Positions 42,733-54,139 of a stretch of 64,000 nt of DNA are shown here, piece after piece. Position numbers and translations under genes: made by a program. The notes under the pieces were generated by a model. The model saw only the letters and a program-made list of their open reading frames with translations. It did no database searches and was not told the origin of the DNA. Source of the DNA: JAICXG01 sp036494545 (GTDB taxonomy: Bacteria > Verrucomicrobiota > Verrucomicrobiia > Chthoniobacterales > UBA10450); NCBI GenBank assembly GCA_036494545.1, contig DASXOB010000002.1:124001-188000 (forward strand). The letters are read 5' to 3'. Every line of letters begins with the position of its first letter. Position 1 is the stretch's first letter.

Positions 42733-43697
42733 TGACTGCGAACACGCTCGTTCTTATCGAACACGATCGTCGCGAAGTGAAACGAGCTTCGCTGCACGCC
42801 GTGACCGCGGCACGAGAACTCGGCGGTAGTTTCGCGCTTTTGCTGGTCGGCCAGGATCTGGAGGAAATGGCGAAGTCGTTAGGATCGTTAGGCGCAGAGA
42901 CTGTTATTCTGGCGGACGACACCGCCCTGGCGGAGCCTCTCGCGGATCGCTATGCCGTCGTCGCGGCAAATGTCGTTGAGAAACTGAGTGCGACCACACT
43001 TCTCGGAACTTCTTCTACTTTCAGCAAGGATATCCTGCCGCGCGCCGCCGCTTTGCTAAACGCACCAATGCTGACCGACGTCCTCGCGATCACGAAAACT
43101 CAAAACGGGATTAGCTACCAACGACCGATCAACGCCGGCAGCATGCTCGCCACCGTCCAACTCGCTGGCGCTCGCCAAGTTCTAAGTATCCGAGCCTCAG
43201 CCTTCGCCGCGCCTGAGGCTGATGCGGCAGAAAGCCCGACGGAACGCCTCGAAATTGATTCGAGTGCCCTGCCTAACGGAACAAGGTTTATCTCTCGTGA
43301 AGAGCGCATGTCTGATCGTCCCGATCTCACTGAAGCCCGTGTCGTCATTGGCGGCGGGCGCCCCTTGAAAGATAAGGATACCTTCGATCGTCTCGTCGGT
43401 GGTTTGGCCGACACTTTGGGTGGTGCGATTGGTGCCACGCGCGCGGCGGTTGATACCGGGCTTGCGCCTAACGATTATCAGATTGGACAAACTGGCAAAG
43501 TGATCGCTCCCGATCTCTATATCGCGCTCGGTATTTCCGGCGCCATTCAGCACCTCGCAGGGATCAAAGACTCGCGCATCATCGTGGCAATAAACAAGGA
43601 TCCCGACGCACCGATCTTTCAGACGGCGACCTATGGCCTTGTCGGCGATCTGCATCAAATCGTGCCGCAACTAATCGAGGCGCTGCAACAGGGTTGA
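42732..43697 (+). CDS. etfA: Electron transfer flavoprotein subunit alpha
   Basis: A 321-residue EtfA that carries FAD. The C-terminal FAD domain is clear: VVIGGGRPLKDKD, GGAIGATRAAVDTGLAPNDY, QIGQTGKVIAPDLYIALGIS, GAIQHLAGIKDSRIIVAINK, DPDAPIF. It takes electrons from the acyl-CoA dehydrogenase and passes them to the membrane protein encoded next. Two copies of the dispersed motif lie in tandem at 42876 and 42885, where they encode SLGSLG. Confidence 0.95.
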   Translation: MTANTLVLIEHDRREVKRASLHAVTAARELGGSFALLLVGQDLEEMAKSLGSLGAETVILADDTALAEPLADRYAVVAANVVEKLSATTLLGTSSTFSKDILPRAAALLNAPMLTDVLAITKTQNGISYQRPINAGSMLATVQLAGARQVLSIRASAFAAPEADAAESPTERLEIDSSALPNGTRFISREERMSDRPDLTEARVVIGGGRPLKDKDTFDRLVGGLADTLGGAIGATRAAVDTGLAPNDYQIGQTGKVIAPDLYIALGISGAIQHLAGIKDSRIIVAINKDPDAPIFQTATYGLVGDLHQIVPQLIEALQQG

Positions 43698-43718
43698 CCG
43701 CCCTTCTAAGCTTGCGCC

Positions 43719-45707
43719 ATGGATAACGCGACGCGGCAGGTCTTCGGCAACATTGCGCCATGGATGCAGGTAGTGTTTTTTGCCATGATCTTCGCCAGCT
43801 TTGCCTCGCTGGGGTGGCAATTGGAACAACATCGCCGGCAATGGCGAAAGGGACGGCGGCCAGGGTTCACGCGCGATTGGCGGGTCTGGCTCGAGCGGCT
43901 CACCGTTTACGCGCTGGCGCAAAAGCGTGTGCACAAGAAGACCCTCGGCGCGCTGCTTCATCTTTTGCTCTTTAGCGGATTCCTTGTTCTCACCATCGGG
44001 ACCACGCTCCTCGCGATCGCGCACGACGGACCCTACAACTTTCATCACGGTTGGTATTATCTCATCTATGAGCTGACGATGGATGTCTTTGGAGTGGCGT
44101 TCATTCTTGGCTGCCTGCTCGCGCTGTATCGAAGGGCGTTTCGCAAGCCGCCGAGCCTTGGCCACAACTTCAGCGACTGGTGGCTGTTAAGTCTCCTTTT
44201 ATCGTTAGGCATTACCGGCTTTGCCGTCGAAGCGCTACGCTTACACTACACCCAGGTGCAGGCGCCGATTGCACACTGGTCAACCGTCGGATGGCTCATC
44301 GATCGCAGCTTCCTGCGCGGCCTGAATATCCACACGGCGCAATCGATTCACCTTGGCGTCTGGTGGCTGCATGCCATCCTCGTGGCTCTTCTTTTTGCGA
44401 CTCTCCCGATCAATCGCTTTCTCCATATCATCACCGGCCCTCTCAATATCGCTACCCGCCCTGATCGTCCCATGGGTGCGCTTGCTCCTCTGACAATCGA
44501 GGAGGTGGAGGCAACGGGCCGGACCGGTGTGGCAGAGTTAGCTGACTTCACTCAGTCGCAATTACTCAGCCTTGACGCCTGCATGGAATGTGGCCGCTGC
44601 GAAGAGGCTTGTCCGGCGACCGCTTCGGGCAAACCGCTTTCACCAAAGTCAGTTGTGATCGATCTGCGAGACTTAATGTCGTTAGGCGGCGGTAATGTTC
44701 ATCAGACGATCAGGGATGAAACTCTCTGGGCGTGCACCATGTGCCAGGCGTGTGTGCAAGAGTGCCCGGTGCTTATTGGGCATGTCGATCTGATTGATGA
44801 CATGCGGCGCGATTTGATTGGCGAAGGCAAGCTTTCCGGCCCGCCCGCGCGCGCTCTACAACAGATCGCAAATCAGTCGAACCCTTATGGCCGTCCGAAT
44901 GCCGAGCGACTGGCCTGGGCGGAGGGCTTGGACGTGCCAACGGTCGAATCGAATCCAAACTTCGATTATCTTTTCTGGGTCGGTTGCGCGGCTTCCTTCG
45001 ATCCACGCGCGCAGAAAGTCGCGCGGGCGACAGTACAGTTGCTGAAAGAAGGCGGCGTAAATTTTGCTGTGCTGGGCAGGGAAGAAACCTGCACCGGCGA
45101 TCCGGCGCGACGGATTGGCGATGAGTTTCTGTTCCAGGAACGGGCACAAAGCAATATCGAAACGCTGACTCGTCGCAACGTTCGCAAGATCGTGACGCCC
45201 TGCCCCCATTGCCACAACACACTGAAGAATGAGTACCCACAGTTTGGCGGCAACTACGAGGTCCAACACCACTCGTCGCTCCTCGCAGAGTTACTTGCTG
45301 CCGGCAACCTGCGCCGGGGGATAAGTGATGGTGAGCCAATCACGCTGCATGATCCTTGTTACCTGGCCCGGGTGAATCAGGAAACGGCGGCGACGCGCAC
45401 GGTCCTCAACGCGCCTAACGACAATAGCTATCGCGAGATGCCGCGCTGCGGGAAGAAGACATTTTGCTGCGGCGCGGGCGGCGGTCGCATGTGGTTTGAT
45501 GAAGCACCCGAGCAGCGGGTTTCCCGGCTGAGAGCAGAGGAGGCGGTTGCCACCGGCGCCAAAACGCTCGCCACCGCCTGCCCCTTCTGTCTCAACATGA
45601 TGAGTGACGGGATGGCAGGAACGAAAGGCGGCGAGAACGTCAGGGTGCTCGATATCGCCGAGGTGCTACTGAACCGCCGCGACGCATTCTTAGCACCTAA
45701 CGAGTAA
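43719..45707 (+). CDS. Membrane Fe-S ETF:quinone oxidoreductase-like protein
   Basis: A 662-residue fusion. Residues about 1-240 contain five or six membrane helices of the NarI/DsrM cytochrome-b type with conserved His (TLGALLHLLLFSGF, LNIHTAQSIHLGVWWLHAIL). Then two [4Fe-4S] sites (CMECGRCEEACP, CTMCQACVQECP) and two CCG domains of the HdrB/GlpC type (PCPHCHNTL and DPCYLARV; CCGAGGGRMW and ACPFCLNMM). Such proteins next to etfBA are thought to pass electrons from ETF to (mena)quinone. Position after etfA supports this. Confidence 0.88.
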   Translation: MDNATRQVFGNIAPWMQVVFFAMIFASFASLGWQLEQHRRQWRKGRRPGFTRDWRVWLERLTVYALAQKRVHKKTLGALLHLLLFSGFLVLTIGTTLLAIAHDGPYNFHHGWYYLIYELTMDVFGVAFILGCLLALYRRAFRKPPSLGHNFSDWWLLSLLLSLGITGFAVEALRLHYTQVQAPIAHWSTVGWLIDRSFLRGLNIHTAQSIHLGVWWLHAILVALLFATLPINRFLHIITGPLNIATRPDRPMGALAPLTIEEVEATGRTGVAELADFTQSQLLSLDACMECGRCEEACPATASGKPLSPKSVVIDLRDLMSLGGGNVHQTIRDETLWACTMCQACVQECPVLIGHVDLIDDMRRDLIGEGKLSGPPARALQQIANQSNPYGRPNAERLAWAEGLDVPTVESNPNFDYLFWVGCAASFDPRAQKVARATVQLLKEGGVNFAVLGREETCTGDPARRIGDEFLFQERAQSNIETLTRRNVRKIVTPCPHCHNTLKNEYPQFGGNYEVQHHSSLLAELLAAGNLRRGISDGEPITLHDPCYLARVNQETAATRTVLNAPNDNSYREMPRCGKKTFCCGAGGGRMWFDEAPEQRVSRLRAEEAVATGAKTLATACPFCLNMMSDGMAGTKGGENVRVLDIAEVLLNRRDAFLAPNE

Positions 45708-45737
45708 AGGGCTCGAGCTCGCCGAATCTCGCGAAAG

Positions 45738-46724
45738 ATGATCAGGCGGATCGGCCTTCTCTCGCTGCAGCTTTTTGTCACAGCTGTCGGCATTTGCTAT
45801 GTTCTTCATGATTCGGCGCGGCGCGCGGAGGTTCTTGATGCGCTACGCCGAGCCGACTGGCATTGGCTGCTGCTTGCCTGGATTTCATACTCTTTGGTCG
45901 AGACACTGGCAACGATTCGGTGGCAAGTGCTGCTGCGCGTGCAGAGCGTGACCATAGCCTGGTGGCGCGCGGGTGCGATCGTGATGATCGGCCTCTTCTT
46001 CAATATGTTTCTGCCCGGACTTGTCGGCGGCGACGCGATGCGACTCTACTTTGTTTTCAAGGAGGCGCCGCGCCAAAAAATGCGCGCAACACTCGCCGTA
46101 GCGATCGATCGATTAATTGGATTGGTTTCCCTTCTCCTGCTCGTCGCTCTCGTAGTCGTCGATCGCTTTAAGTGGCTCAAACAGTCACCGCAGACTCTTC
46201 ATATCACTTACATTGCGCTCGCTTTGCTCGGCGGCTCTGCCCTTTTCCTGGTCTTCGTCGCCAGCGCAGTTGGCTTGGGTTGGTTGAATCGATTGCCAAA
46301 GAAATTCCCGTTGCGCGCCACGATCTTGGAGTCGGGCAGGGCTCTTCGTCTGTATGCTGCGCGGCCGTGGACCTGTTTGGCGGCGGTTGGCCTAACGATG
46401 CTCTCTCATCTCGCCTATTATTTCAGCTACTATTGCGCGATGCGTTCGCTGCATGCTGCCGGAAACACCGCCGGGCTTTTCGATTTCATCTGCGTCATGC
46501 CACTCGTGAATACCATCACCGGTGTGCCCGTTTCGTTAGGGGGACTGGGTGTGCGCGAGACGCTCTTCCAGAAACTGCTCGGAGACCTTGCCGGAGTGCC
46601 CGCCGCGCCGGCCGCGCTGAGCGCGTCGCTTGGCTATGCCGTGCAGGCGTCGTGGGGATTATTGGGCGGGCTGGCTTATCTCCTTGTGCCTTTCGGGAAA
46701 AGGCGCGTCACAAACCGTCGTTAG
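45738..46724 (+). CDS. LPG-synthase-type (YbhN-like) membrane protein 2
   Basis: A 328-residue polytopic membrane protein, paralogue of 14630-15658. Shared signatures: RWQVLLRVQ, FFNMFLPGLVGGDAMRLYFV, AIDRLIGLVSLLLL, PVSLGGLGVRETLFQKLL. Likely lipid or lipid-linked-sugar translocation. It follows the Fe-S reductase gene by 30 bp but need not share its function. Its TAG stop lies in a motif copy (46718-46725). Confidence 0.85.
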   Translation: MIRRIGLLSLQLFVTAVGICYVLHDSARRAEVLDALRRADWHWLLLAWISYSLVETLATIRWQVLLRVQSVTIAWWRAGAIVMIGLFFNMFLPGLVGGDAMRLYFVFKEAPRQKMRATLAVAIDRLIGLVSLLLLVALVVVDRFKWLKQSPQTLHITYIALALLGGSALFLVFVASAVGLGWLNRLPKKFPLRATILESGRALRLYAARPWTCLAAVGLTMLSHLAYYFSYYCAMRSLHAAGNTAGLFDFICVMPLVNTITGVPVSLGGLGVRETLFQKLLGDLAGVPAAPAALSASLGYAVQASWGLLGGLAYLLVPFGKRRVTNRR

Positions 46725-46774
46725 GCAGGGCGCGGCAATCGATTCAAATGTGTATTCGCGTCTCACTTGCCAAC

Positions 46775-48178
46775 TCAGCGCTTGGTCGGTTCCGACGAAT
46801 ACTGAATACCATTCTTGAAAACCATCTTGATGTCTGAGGCGTGCCCAATGTCTTCGAGCGGGTTGGAATTCAACACGACCAGATCAGCATAATGCCCTGG
46901 CGAAACACTCCCCATCTTTGGTCCCATTTGACCGCCGAAAGCTTTCGCTGCCGTAGTGGTCGTGCTCCGCAGAATTTGCTGATTCGTTAGGCCAGCTTCT
47001 TTCATAAGCTGAAACTCGCGAAAGAGCGCCGGTCCGTGGATGGTGCCGATGTTGCCGGCATCCGTTCCGGCTGCGATTGGAATACCGGCATCCTCAAGAG
47101 TCTTCAGGTTCTTGAAAGCGACGTCATAGGTTTTCTTGATCTTGTCCATGACCTCGTCTGGGTTTGCGACGGCATCTTTGATCCTCTCCGGCACTTTGTC
47201 CGGTGGGAGCTTGGTCACGTCCAGAGTGGCGATTACATCCGGGCTCCCCCAGGCAAGTTCTTCCCTGGTCAGATTTAACCTATGGCAGAATGTCCGCCCG
47301 TAACGCTCGAAGACAACGAGGGTGGGGGTGAGCATGGTGTTGTGCGCTTTCATTAGCCTAACGAATTCATCGTCGACCGGTTTGTCGGTCACGCTGTGGA
47401 CAAGAAGATCAGCGCCTTCTTCGACCGCCGCGCGGGCTGCTTCCAACTCCGTGGCATGAACCGCGACGCGCAGCTTCCGTGCGTGGCTTTCTTCAATCAC
47501 CGCATGCACAACCGGACGGAAACTCGAAGCGGGTTGCTCGGGTGTAACGATGTACCAGATCTTGACGTAATCGGGGTGCTTCTCCGCCAGTTTGCGCACA
47601 AAGGCGCGACCTTTGTCCGGGGTATCGATTTTTAGGATCGGGGGATCGCCGAGGTCGAGTTGCGGACGCGCCACGCTGGAGATAAGTGGGCCAGCCGCAG
47701 CCATTCGAGGCGCACTCGCGGTCGAGTTCGCGCGTTCGCGGACGGCGAAATTCCACATCGGACCGCCAACATCGATGACTCCCGTGACGCCGCAGCGCAG
47801 ATAACGCGTGAAAGTATCCATGAGGTTGCGCTTGATCCAATTCACTTCGTCCGGATAGGGCCGCACCTTGGTGAGGTCGACCACATCAGGCCGGGTAAAG
47901 AGATCGCCCGATTGAAAGAAATGCACATGGGTATCGATGTATCCCGGCACGATGAATTTCCCACTGCAATCGATCCGCCGCACTTCCGCCGGCAGCTTCA
48001 CGTCCTTGGAGGGTCCGGCGGCGGCGATCATGTTGCCGTCGATGAAGACGGTCCCATTCTCGATTGTTTTGCCGTCTTCCGGATTGATGACGGTTGCGCC
48101 GGTGAGGGCGATTTTTTCGGCCTCGAGACTCGTTAGGCAGAGAAAGAAGATTAGGCCGGCGGTGGCTGAGCGTATCAT
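46775..48178 (-). CDS. Secreted amidohydrolase (imidazolonepropionase-like)
   Basis: A 467-residue protein with a signal peptide from ATG 48178 (MIRSATAGLIFFLCLTSLEA). Metal-dependent hydrolase core: FIVPGYIDTHVHFFQSG (HxH), Lys in PDYVKIWYI, His in VAVHATELEAARAAVEEG, LLVHSV, and Asp in IAAGTDAGNIGTIHG. C-terminal GSVSPGHYADLVVLNSNPLE is characteristic of the amidohydrolase 1 family. It likely cleaves a peptide or cyclic amide in the periplasm. Confidence 0.88.
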   Translation of the reverse strand: MIRSATAGLIFFLCLTSLEAEKIALTGATVINPEDGKTIENGTVFIDGNMIAAAGPSKDVKLPAEVRRIDCSGKFIVPGYIDTHVHFFQSGDLFTRPDVVDLTKVRPYPDEVNWIKRNLMDTFTRYLRCGVTGVIDVGGPMWNFAVRERANSTASAPRMAAAGPLISSVARPQLDLGDPPILKIDTPDKGRAFVRKLAEKHPDYVKIWYIVTPEQPASSFRPVVHAVIEESHARKLRVAVHATELEAARAAVEEGADLLVHSVTDKPVDDEFVRLMKAHNTMLTPTLVVFERYGRTFCHRLNLTREELAWGSPDVIATLDVTKLPPDKVPERIKDAVANPDEVMDKIKKTYDVAFKNLKTLEDAGIPIAAGTDAGNIGTIHGPALFREFQLMKEAGLTNQQILRSTTTTAAKAFGGQMGPKMGSVSPGHYADLVVLNSNPLEDIGHASDIKMVFKNGIQYSSEPTKR

Positions 48179-48232
48179 GTGAAACGAATAGCTAATTTCG
48201 CGTCTCTGCACAGAGCGGAATGCGAGGCCGAC

Positions 48233-48901
48233 TCAGGGCAACAGGTCGGGCCGGTTTTCCCGGGTACGACGTTCTGCTTCGCGTTTGCGCCAGGCGGCGA
48301 TCTCAGCGTGATGGCCGCTGAGGAGAATTTCCGGCACTTTCCAGCCGCGAAATTCAGCCGGGCGCGTGTAGGATGGCGCTTCGAGCCAGCCGCGACTGAA
48401 GCTGTCGTCGGCCGCCGATTGTTCGTGCCCGAGCACTCCGGGAAGGAGCCGGACAACTGCATCGACGAAGATGACCGCGGCAATCGCGCCGTTCGTTAGG
48501 ACATAATCGCCAATAGAAACCTCGACATCGATCAGATGTTCGATGACGCGATGGTCCACTCCTTCGTAATGCCCGCAAACGATAATGAGATGTTCGTGAT
48601 CAGAAAATCTCTGCGCCATCGCCTGATCGAAGCGCCGACCTTGCGGCGTCATGAGGACGACTTTACTCGTGCGGCGGCGAAGGGATTCGACCGCAGCGAA
48701 GATTGGCTCCGCCTTCATCACCATGCCCTGACCACCACCAAATGGCGCGTCGTCCACGACGTGGTGACGGTCGTTAGTCCAAGTCCGCAAGTTGTGGAGG
48801 CACAGCTCGAGCGCGCCGCTGCGCTGTGCACGGCCCATCATGCTTTCGCCCAGGGGGACGCGGCAGAGCTCGGGAAAAAGTGTGATGATGTCGATACGCA
48901 C
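48233..48901 (-). CDS. trmD: tRNA (guanine-N1)-methyltransferase
   Basis: A 222-residue SPOUT methyltransferase that makes m1G37 in tRNA and prevents frameshifting. GTG 48901 gives the standard start VRIDIITLFPEL. PFGGGQGMVMKAEPIF, VVLMTPQGRRFDQ, VCGHYEGVDHRVIEHLID and SIGDYVLTNGAIAA (the knot) are present. Usually found with rpsP and rplS; here it follows a membrane protein gene, separated by 4 bp, so the common ribosomal context is broken. Confidence 0.95.
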   Translation of the reverse strand: MRIDIITLFPELCRVPLGESMMGRAQRSGALELCLHNLRTWTNDRHHVVDDAPFGGGQGMVMKAEPIFAAVESLRRRTSKVVLMTPQGRRFDQAMAQRFSDHEHLIIVCGHYEGVDHRVIEHLIDVEVSIGDYVLTNGAIAAVIFVDAVVRLLPGVLGHEQSAADDSFSRGWLEAPSYTRPAEFRGWKVPEILLSGHHAEIAAWRKREAERRTRENRPDLLP

Positions 48902-48905
48902 GTCC

Positions 48906-49415
48906 TTAATGTTCGTCCTGTTCCGGTGGGACGGAGGGCGCGGGCTCGTTGCGGAATTCGCGATGGCGAATCTTGCCGCCGGCGTAGGCAATGTAACCAC
49001 CCATCCCCAGCGCGACGAAAGAAAAGAGCAGCGTCATCACCGCCAGAAGGGTGGCGGTTTTAGGCCACTTCAGTGGTGCAAAGATCGCGAGCGCGGCGAG
49101 CCCGGCCACAACATAGAGAGACCAAACCAATTTGTCGGCGCGATGCATGTGGGCCTTCAGCCATGCCTGCCCCTGATCGTCAGACATGGAAAGAACGCGG
49201 TCGTATCCTTTCTCGCCATACGCGACGACCGGCCAGGCGATCGCGCCGCTCAGCAGGATGAGAGCGAGCGTGGCGATTTGTGCCGAGCGGCTGCGCAGGA
49301 TCAGCGCCAGGATCAGGCCGATGATTCCCATCGTTAGGCCATAAACCGGCAGCGGGTTAATCAGGACGTGGATGTATTCCGGTTCACTGAGCGCTTGGCT
49401 GAACGAGGCGAGCAT
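48906..49415 (-). CDS. Four-helix membrane protein upstream of trmD
   Basis: A 169-residue membrane protein with four hydrophobic segments (LTMGIIGLILALILR, IATLALILLSGAIAWPVVAY, LYVVAGLAALAIFAPL, LLAVMTLLFSFVALGMG) and conserved His residues in WLKAHMHRADKL. It resembles DUF2231-type predicted cytochrome-like proteins, but the family is not certain. It ends 4 bp before trmD. Confidence 0.65.
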   Translation of the reverse strand: MLASFSQALSEPEYIHVLINPLPVYGLTMGIIGLILALILRSRSAQIATLALILLSGAIAWPVVAYGEKGYDRVLSMSDDQGQAWLKAHMHRADKLVWSLYVVAGLAALAIFAPLKWPKTATLLAVMTLLFSFVALGMGGYIAYAGGKIRHREFRNEPAPSVPPEQDEH

Positions 49416-49469
49416 GAGTAGTTGGGTGTTGAAAGACGGGGAGGAAACTGGCGTTATTGGTTTAACTCT

Positions 49470-50123
49470 TCAACGCTCCAATTTTTTGGCCTCGCGAATC
49501 GGCGCATAATTCTTCCAATCGTAGGCGATGAAGTGCCACCACTCCGTACGCATGCCGTAAAAGCCGCCGTGCTTCATCGCGGCTTGCAGGATTTTGAGAT
49601 TGTGTCTCACGACTGCGTCGTTGCCATGATAATGCAGACGCGCCGCTGGAGAGAATTCGTCAAATGTGCTCGGCATTGCCAATTCGCGGCCTCGATCGTC
49701 GACCAGGGTGGCGTCCACCGCTACGCCCCAGGTGTGAAGCGACCCGTTGCCATTTTGCGGGTCGGCCACGAATGAGCCGTTGTGGGTGAGCTTCCACAAT
49801 TCGATCTGCGCAGCGAGCGGTCGGTAGGCGTCCCAGATTTTTAGGCCGTAATGGTGAGGACGCAAAAATGCCTGCGCCTTGGCGAGCCGGGCTGCGGTGC
49901 TGGGTCTAACCAGAGCGGGCATATCCGGTGGATAAAGTGCGTGGCCGGCTATGTTCCCGGCGCGCGCGTATTGCAGATCCACCCGAATGGTCGGATCGAC
50001 TGATCGGATATCGACGAGGTTATCGTAATGCGGCGCGGCCCAGAGGGAGCCAGCGAACAGGCAGAGCGGTAGAGCGCGCAGGATCGAGCATCGCTTGCTC
50101 AAGCAGCCTAACGATAACTTCAC
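49470..50123 (-). CDS. VanX/DdpX-type D-Ala-D-Ala dipeptidase
   Basis: A 217-residue M15D peptidase with an exported N-terminus (LPLCLFAGSLWAAPHYDNL). Motifs: KIWDAYRPLAAQ, zinc site SLHTWGVAVDATL, the catalytic EWWHF at the end. Exported members trim or recycle D-Ala-D-Ala from cell wall rather than giving vancomycin resistance. GTG 50123 overlaps the stop of the upstream coiled-coil gene (GTGA), and no vanHA genes are near, supporting a wall-recycling role. Confidence 0.87.
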   Translation of the reverse strand: MKLSLGCLSKRCSILRALPLCLFAGSLWAAPHYDNLVDIRSVDPTIRVDLQYARAGNIAGHALYPPDMPALVRPSTAARLAKAQAFLRPHHYGLKIWDAYRPLAAQIELWKLTHNGSFVADPQNGNGSLHTWGVAVDATLVDDRGRELAMPSTFDEFSPAARLHYHGNDAVVRHNLKILQAAMKHGGFYGMRTEWWHFIAYDWKNYAPIREAKKLER

Positions 50124-51985
50124 GGCGCGACAGGGGCCGGCTGAACCTTCGCCAGACGTTGCAGCAGCAGGCGGGCCGCGCCTTCGGGGATTTGGAAGTC
50201 GAGAGTCAGGACATCGTTTTTCTGCTCGATCTTCGGCGGCTCGGTCGTGAAAACAAAATCAGATCCCGGCAGCGCGAGCCAGCGAGCTGCCTCGTTCTGG
50301 AGAGAAGTCGCCAGGTTTTTCGCTTTTTCCGGATCACGCGCCCAAACGATGAGACGGGCTTTCGATGGGACTGCCAGATTCATGCTCAGGCCAAGCCCCC
50401 GGGTGGCCTGGGTTAGAAGCGGTGAGAAAAGTTGACCAAAAAAAGAGCCTGGCTCGGGAGAGGTGCGGAAAACGAGGCGGAACACACTATCGCCTTCGAG
50501 CGCCTGGAAACGTTGCAGGAGCGGGTCCTCGACTTTCAAATCTGGTTCAGTACCGAGGCGCACGTGGACGAGATGCTCCACTTCGCCTAACGAACCGACA
50601 GCGAGCGTGCGTGGTCCGACTCGGGCTACGCTCACATCCCGGCCTTGGAAAACAACGAGGCCGGTGACAGTGCTGTTGGTGAAGCTTTTGTCCTGGGCGA
50701 TCGAGCGCATGACGGGCGCGAGGTCCCCCTTCGACTCCACCAGCACATATTCTTCCTGGTGCCCGAGATCGTTATTCGTTAGGGCGCGGGTCACTCGACT
50801 GGCGTCCTGTGCGAGGTTGAGCCCGGGAGTGTGAGCGGCTTCGCCGAGCAATCCAATCACGACTTTTTGCCAAACCCCGGGTTGTTCCTTGCCCCAGCGC
50901 CGGGCGAGCGGACTTTTGTTGAACTGCTCAATGTCGAGCGAGAGAATGGCCGAGGTTGCCTGCGGTAGCCAATCGCGCTTGGCAGGCGATTGCGAAACCA
51001 GCGGGAGAATAATGGCGAGGAGGGCGAGGAGCGAGAAGATGGTGAAGTAGAATTTTCGAAGCTCCTGCTTGTCGATTTTTTTTGAGAGCTCAGCCAGTTC
51101 GGCCTTGTGTTGCGCGTGGTGATCGACTGCGGCGCGGCGGCGCTGCACCTCGGCAAGCAGGTGCGGGGCGCTCGGCGGCGCGATGCCCTGCGACGCCAGG
51201 TGTCGCCCGATGTTGAGATAGGCCGGATTCTTTTTTTCCTCCACCGTCTGATGTTGCTGGCGTGCCTGCCGCACTTCTTCCTCCTGGACGCGAGCGCTTT
51301 CGTTTAACTCGCGATCGCGCGCTTCGAATTCGCCGCGGACTTTGGCGATCTTTTTGTCCGCCTGCGCAAGTTGTTCGTCGGCCGCGGTCAGCTTTTGCTT
51401 CGCGTTACGACAGGCTTCCTCGCTGCCGAGCCGGGCCTTTTCCATCTCACTGCGTTCACGCGGAAAACGCGCCCGCTGCGCGCTCAGCCGATTCATCTGG
51501 TCCTGCAAGTCGTTAGGCGGCGGCTCGGTGGCTTGAAGCGCTTCGACCTTTTTCAAAAGCTCGCGATCAGCGTTATCGTGATCGCGTAAGCGGCAATCGA
51601 CGGTTGCAAGTTCATTGTCGCAACGATCGGCGACCGTCTTCGCTTCGTCGCGCTGGGTGAGGATTGGGCGTCTTTCGTCTTCGAGTTTGGCGAGAGCGGC
51701 GGCTTGCTCGTGGGAGTTGGCCTGCCGTTGAGCGTCGATCCTCTTCAACGCTTCTTCGATCTTAGCAATGCGGGCGGCGACTTCTTTTTGTTCCTGCTCA
51801 AACTTTTTCAGCGCAACAATTTCGTTGCGCACCTCAGGAAACTTGGCCGCTTCCGCCGTTCCAGCGCGGCCGAGCACGATTTCGGATTTTTGCAGGAGTC
51901 TCTTCTCGTGCCGCAGTGCAATGCGCGTGCGCTGGCGGCGCACCTTGAGCGTTAGCTCGCGAAAACCGGTGGTGATGAAACTCAC
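50120..51985 (-). CDS. Long coiled-coil membrane protein, hypothetical
   Basis: A 621-residue protein from GTG 51985. Residues about 15-310 are a very long coiled coil rich in Glu, Lys, Arg and Ala; one membrane helix (YFTIFSLLALLAIILPLV, about 313-330) follows, then an extracytoplasmic domain of about 290 residues (SAILSLDIEQFNKSPLARRW, LVFQGRDVSVARVGPRTLAV) whose fold I do not recognise. The layout suggests a structural protein linking cytoplasm and envelope. Coupled to the VanX-like gene, which hints at cell-wall work. Confidence 0.7.
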   Translation of the reverse strand: MSFITTGFRELTLKVRRQRTRIALRHEKRLLQKSEIVLGRAGTAEAAKFPEVRNEIVALKKFEQEQKEVAARIAKIEEALKRIDAQRQANSHEQAAALAKLEDERRPILTQRDEAKTVADRCDNELATVDCRLRDHDNADRELLKKVEALQATEPPPNDLQDQMNRLSAQRARFPRERSEMEKARLGSEEACRNAKQKLTAADEQLAQADKKIAKVRGEFEARDRELNESARVQEEEVRQARQQHQTVEEKKNPAYLNIGRHLASQGIAPPSAPHLLAEVQRRRAAVDHHAQHKAELAELSKKIDKQELRKFYFTIFSLLALLAIILPLVSQSPAKRDWLPQATSAILSLDIEQFNKSPLARRWGKEQPGVWQKVVIGLLGEAAHTPGLNLAQDASRVTRALTNNDLGHQEEYVLVESKGDLAPVMRSIAQDKSFTNSTVTGLVVFQGRDVSVARVGPRTLAVGSLGEVEHLVHVRLGTEPDLKVEDPLLQRFQALEGDSVFRLVFRTSPEPGSFFGQLFSPLLTQATRGLGLSMNLAVPSKARLIVWARDPEKAKNLATSLQNEAARWLALPGSDFVFTTEPPKIEQKNDVLTLDFQIPEGAARLLLQRLAKVQPAPVAP

Positions 51986-51999
51986 AGCACCAATCTACT

Positions 52000-53946
<1,947 letters not shown>

Positions 53947-54139
53947 GAGCGCAGGGCACGCTAACAAGCGGTCTCGGCTAGCTCAATCCAAAGTTGCGGA
54001 GACGTAAGTTCGTTAGGGAGTTTGCCGGTGAAAGCCAGCGGAACGAGCGTCGTTAGGCTGCCGGTTGATTGCGCGGAGACGTCGCAACCGGCGAAGGTCC
54101 TGCAGTTGTCATCCACAGGTCGTCCGGCGAGTGTCTGCC

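Noticed and set aside
49470..50123. Vancomycin resistance gene vanX
   Set aside because: It has an export signal and no vanH, vanA or regulatory genes nearby, so cell-wall recycling is more likely.
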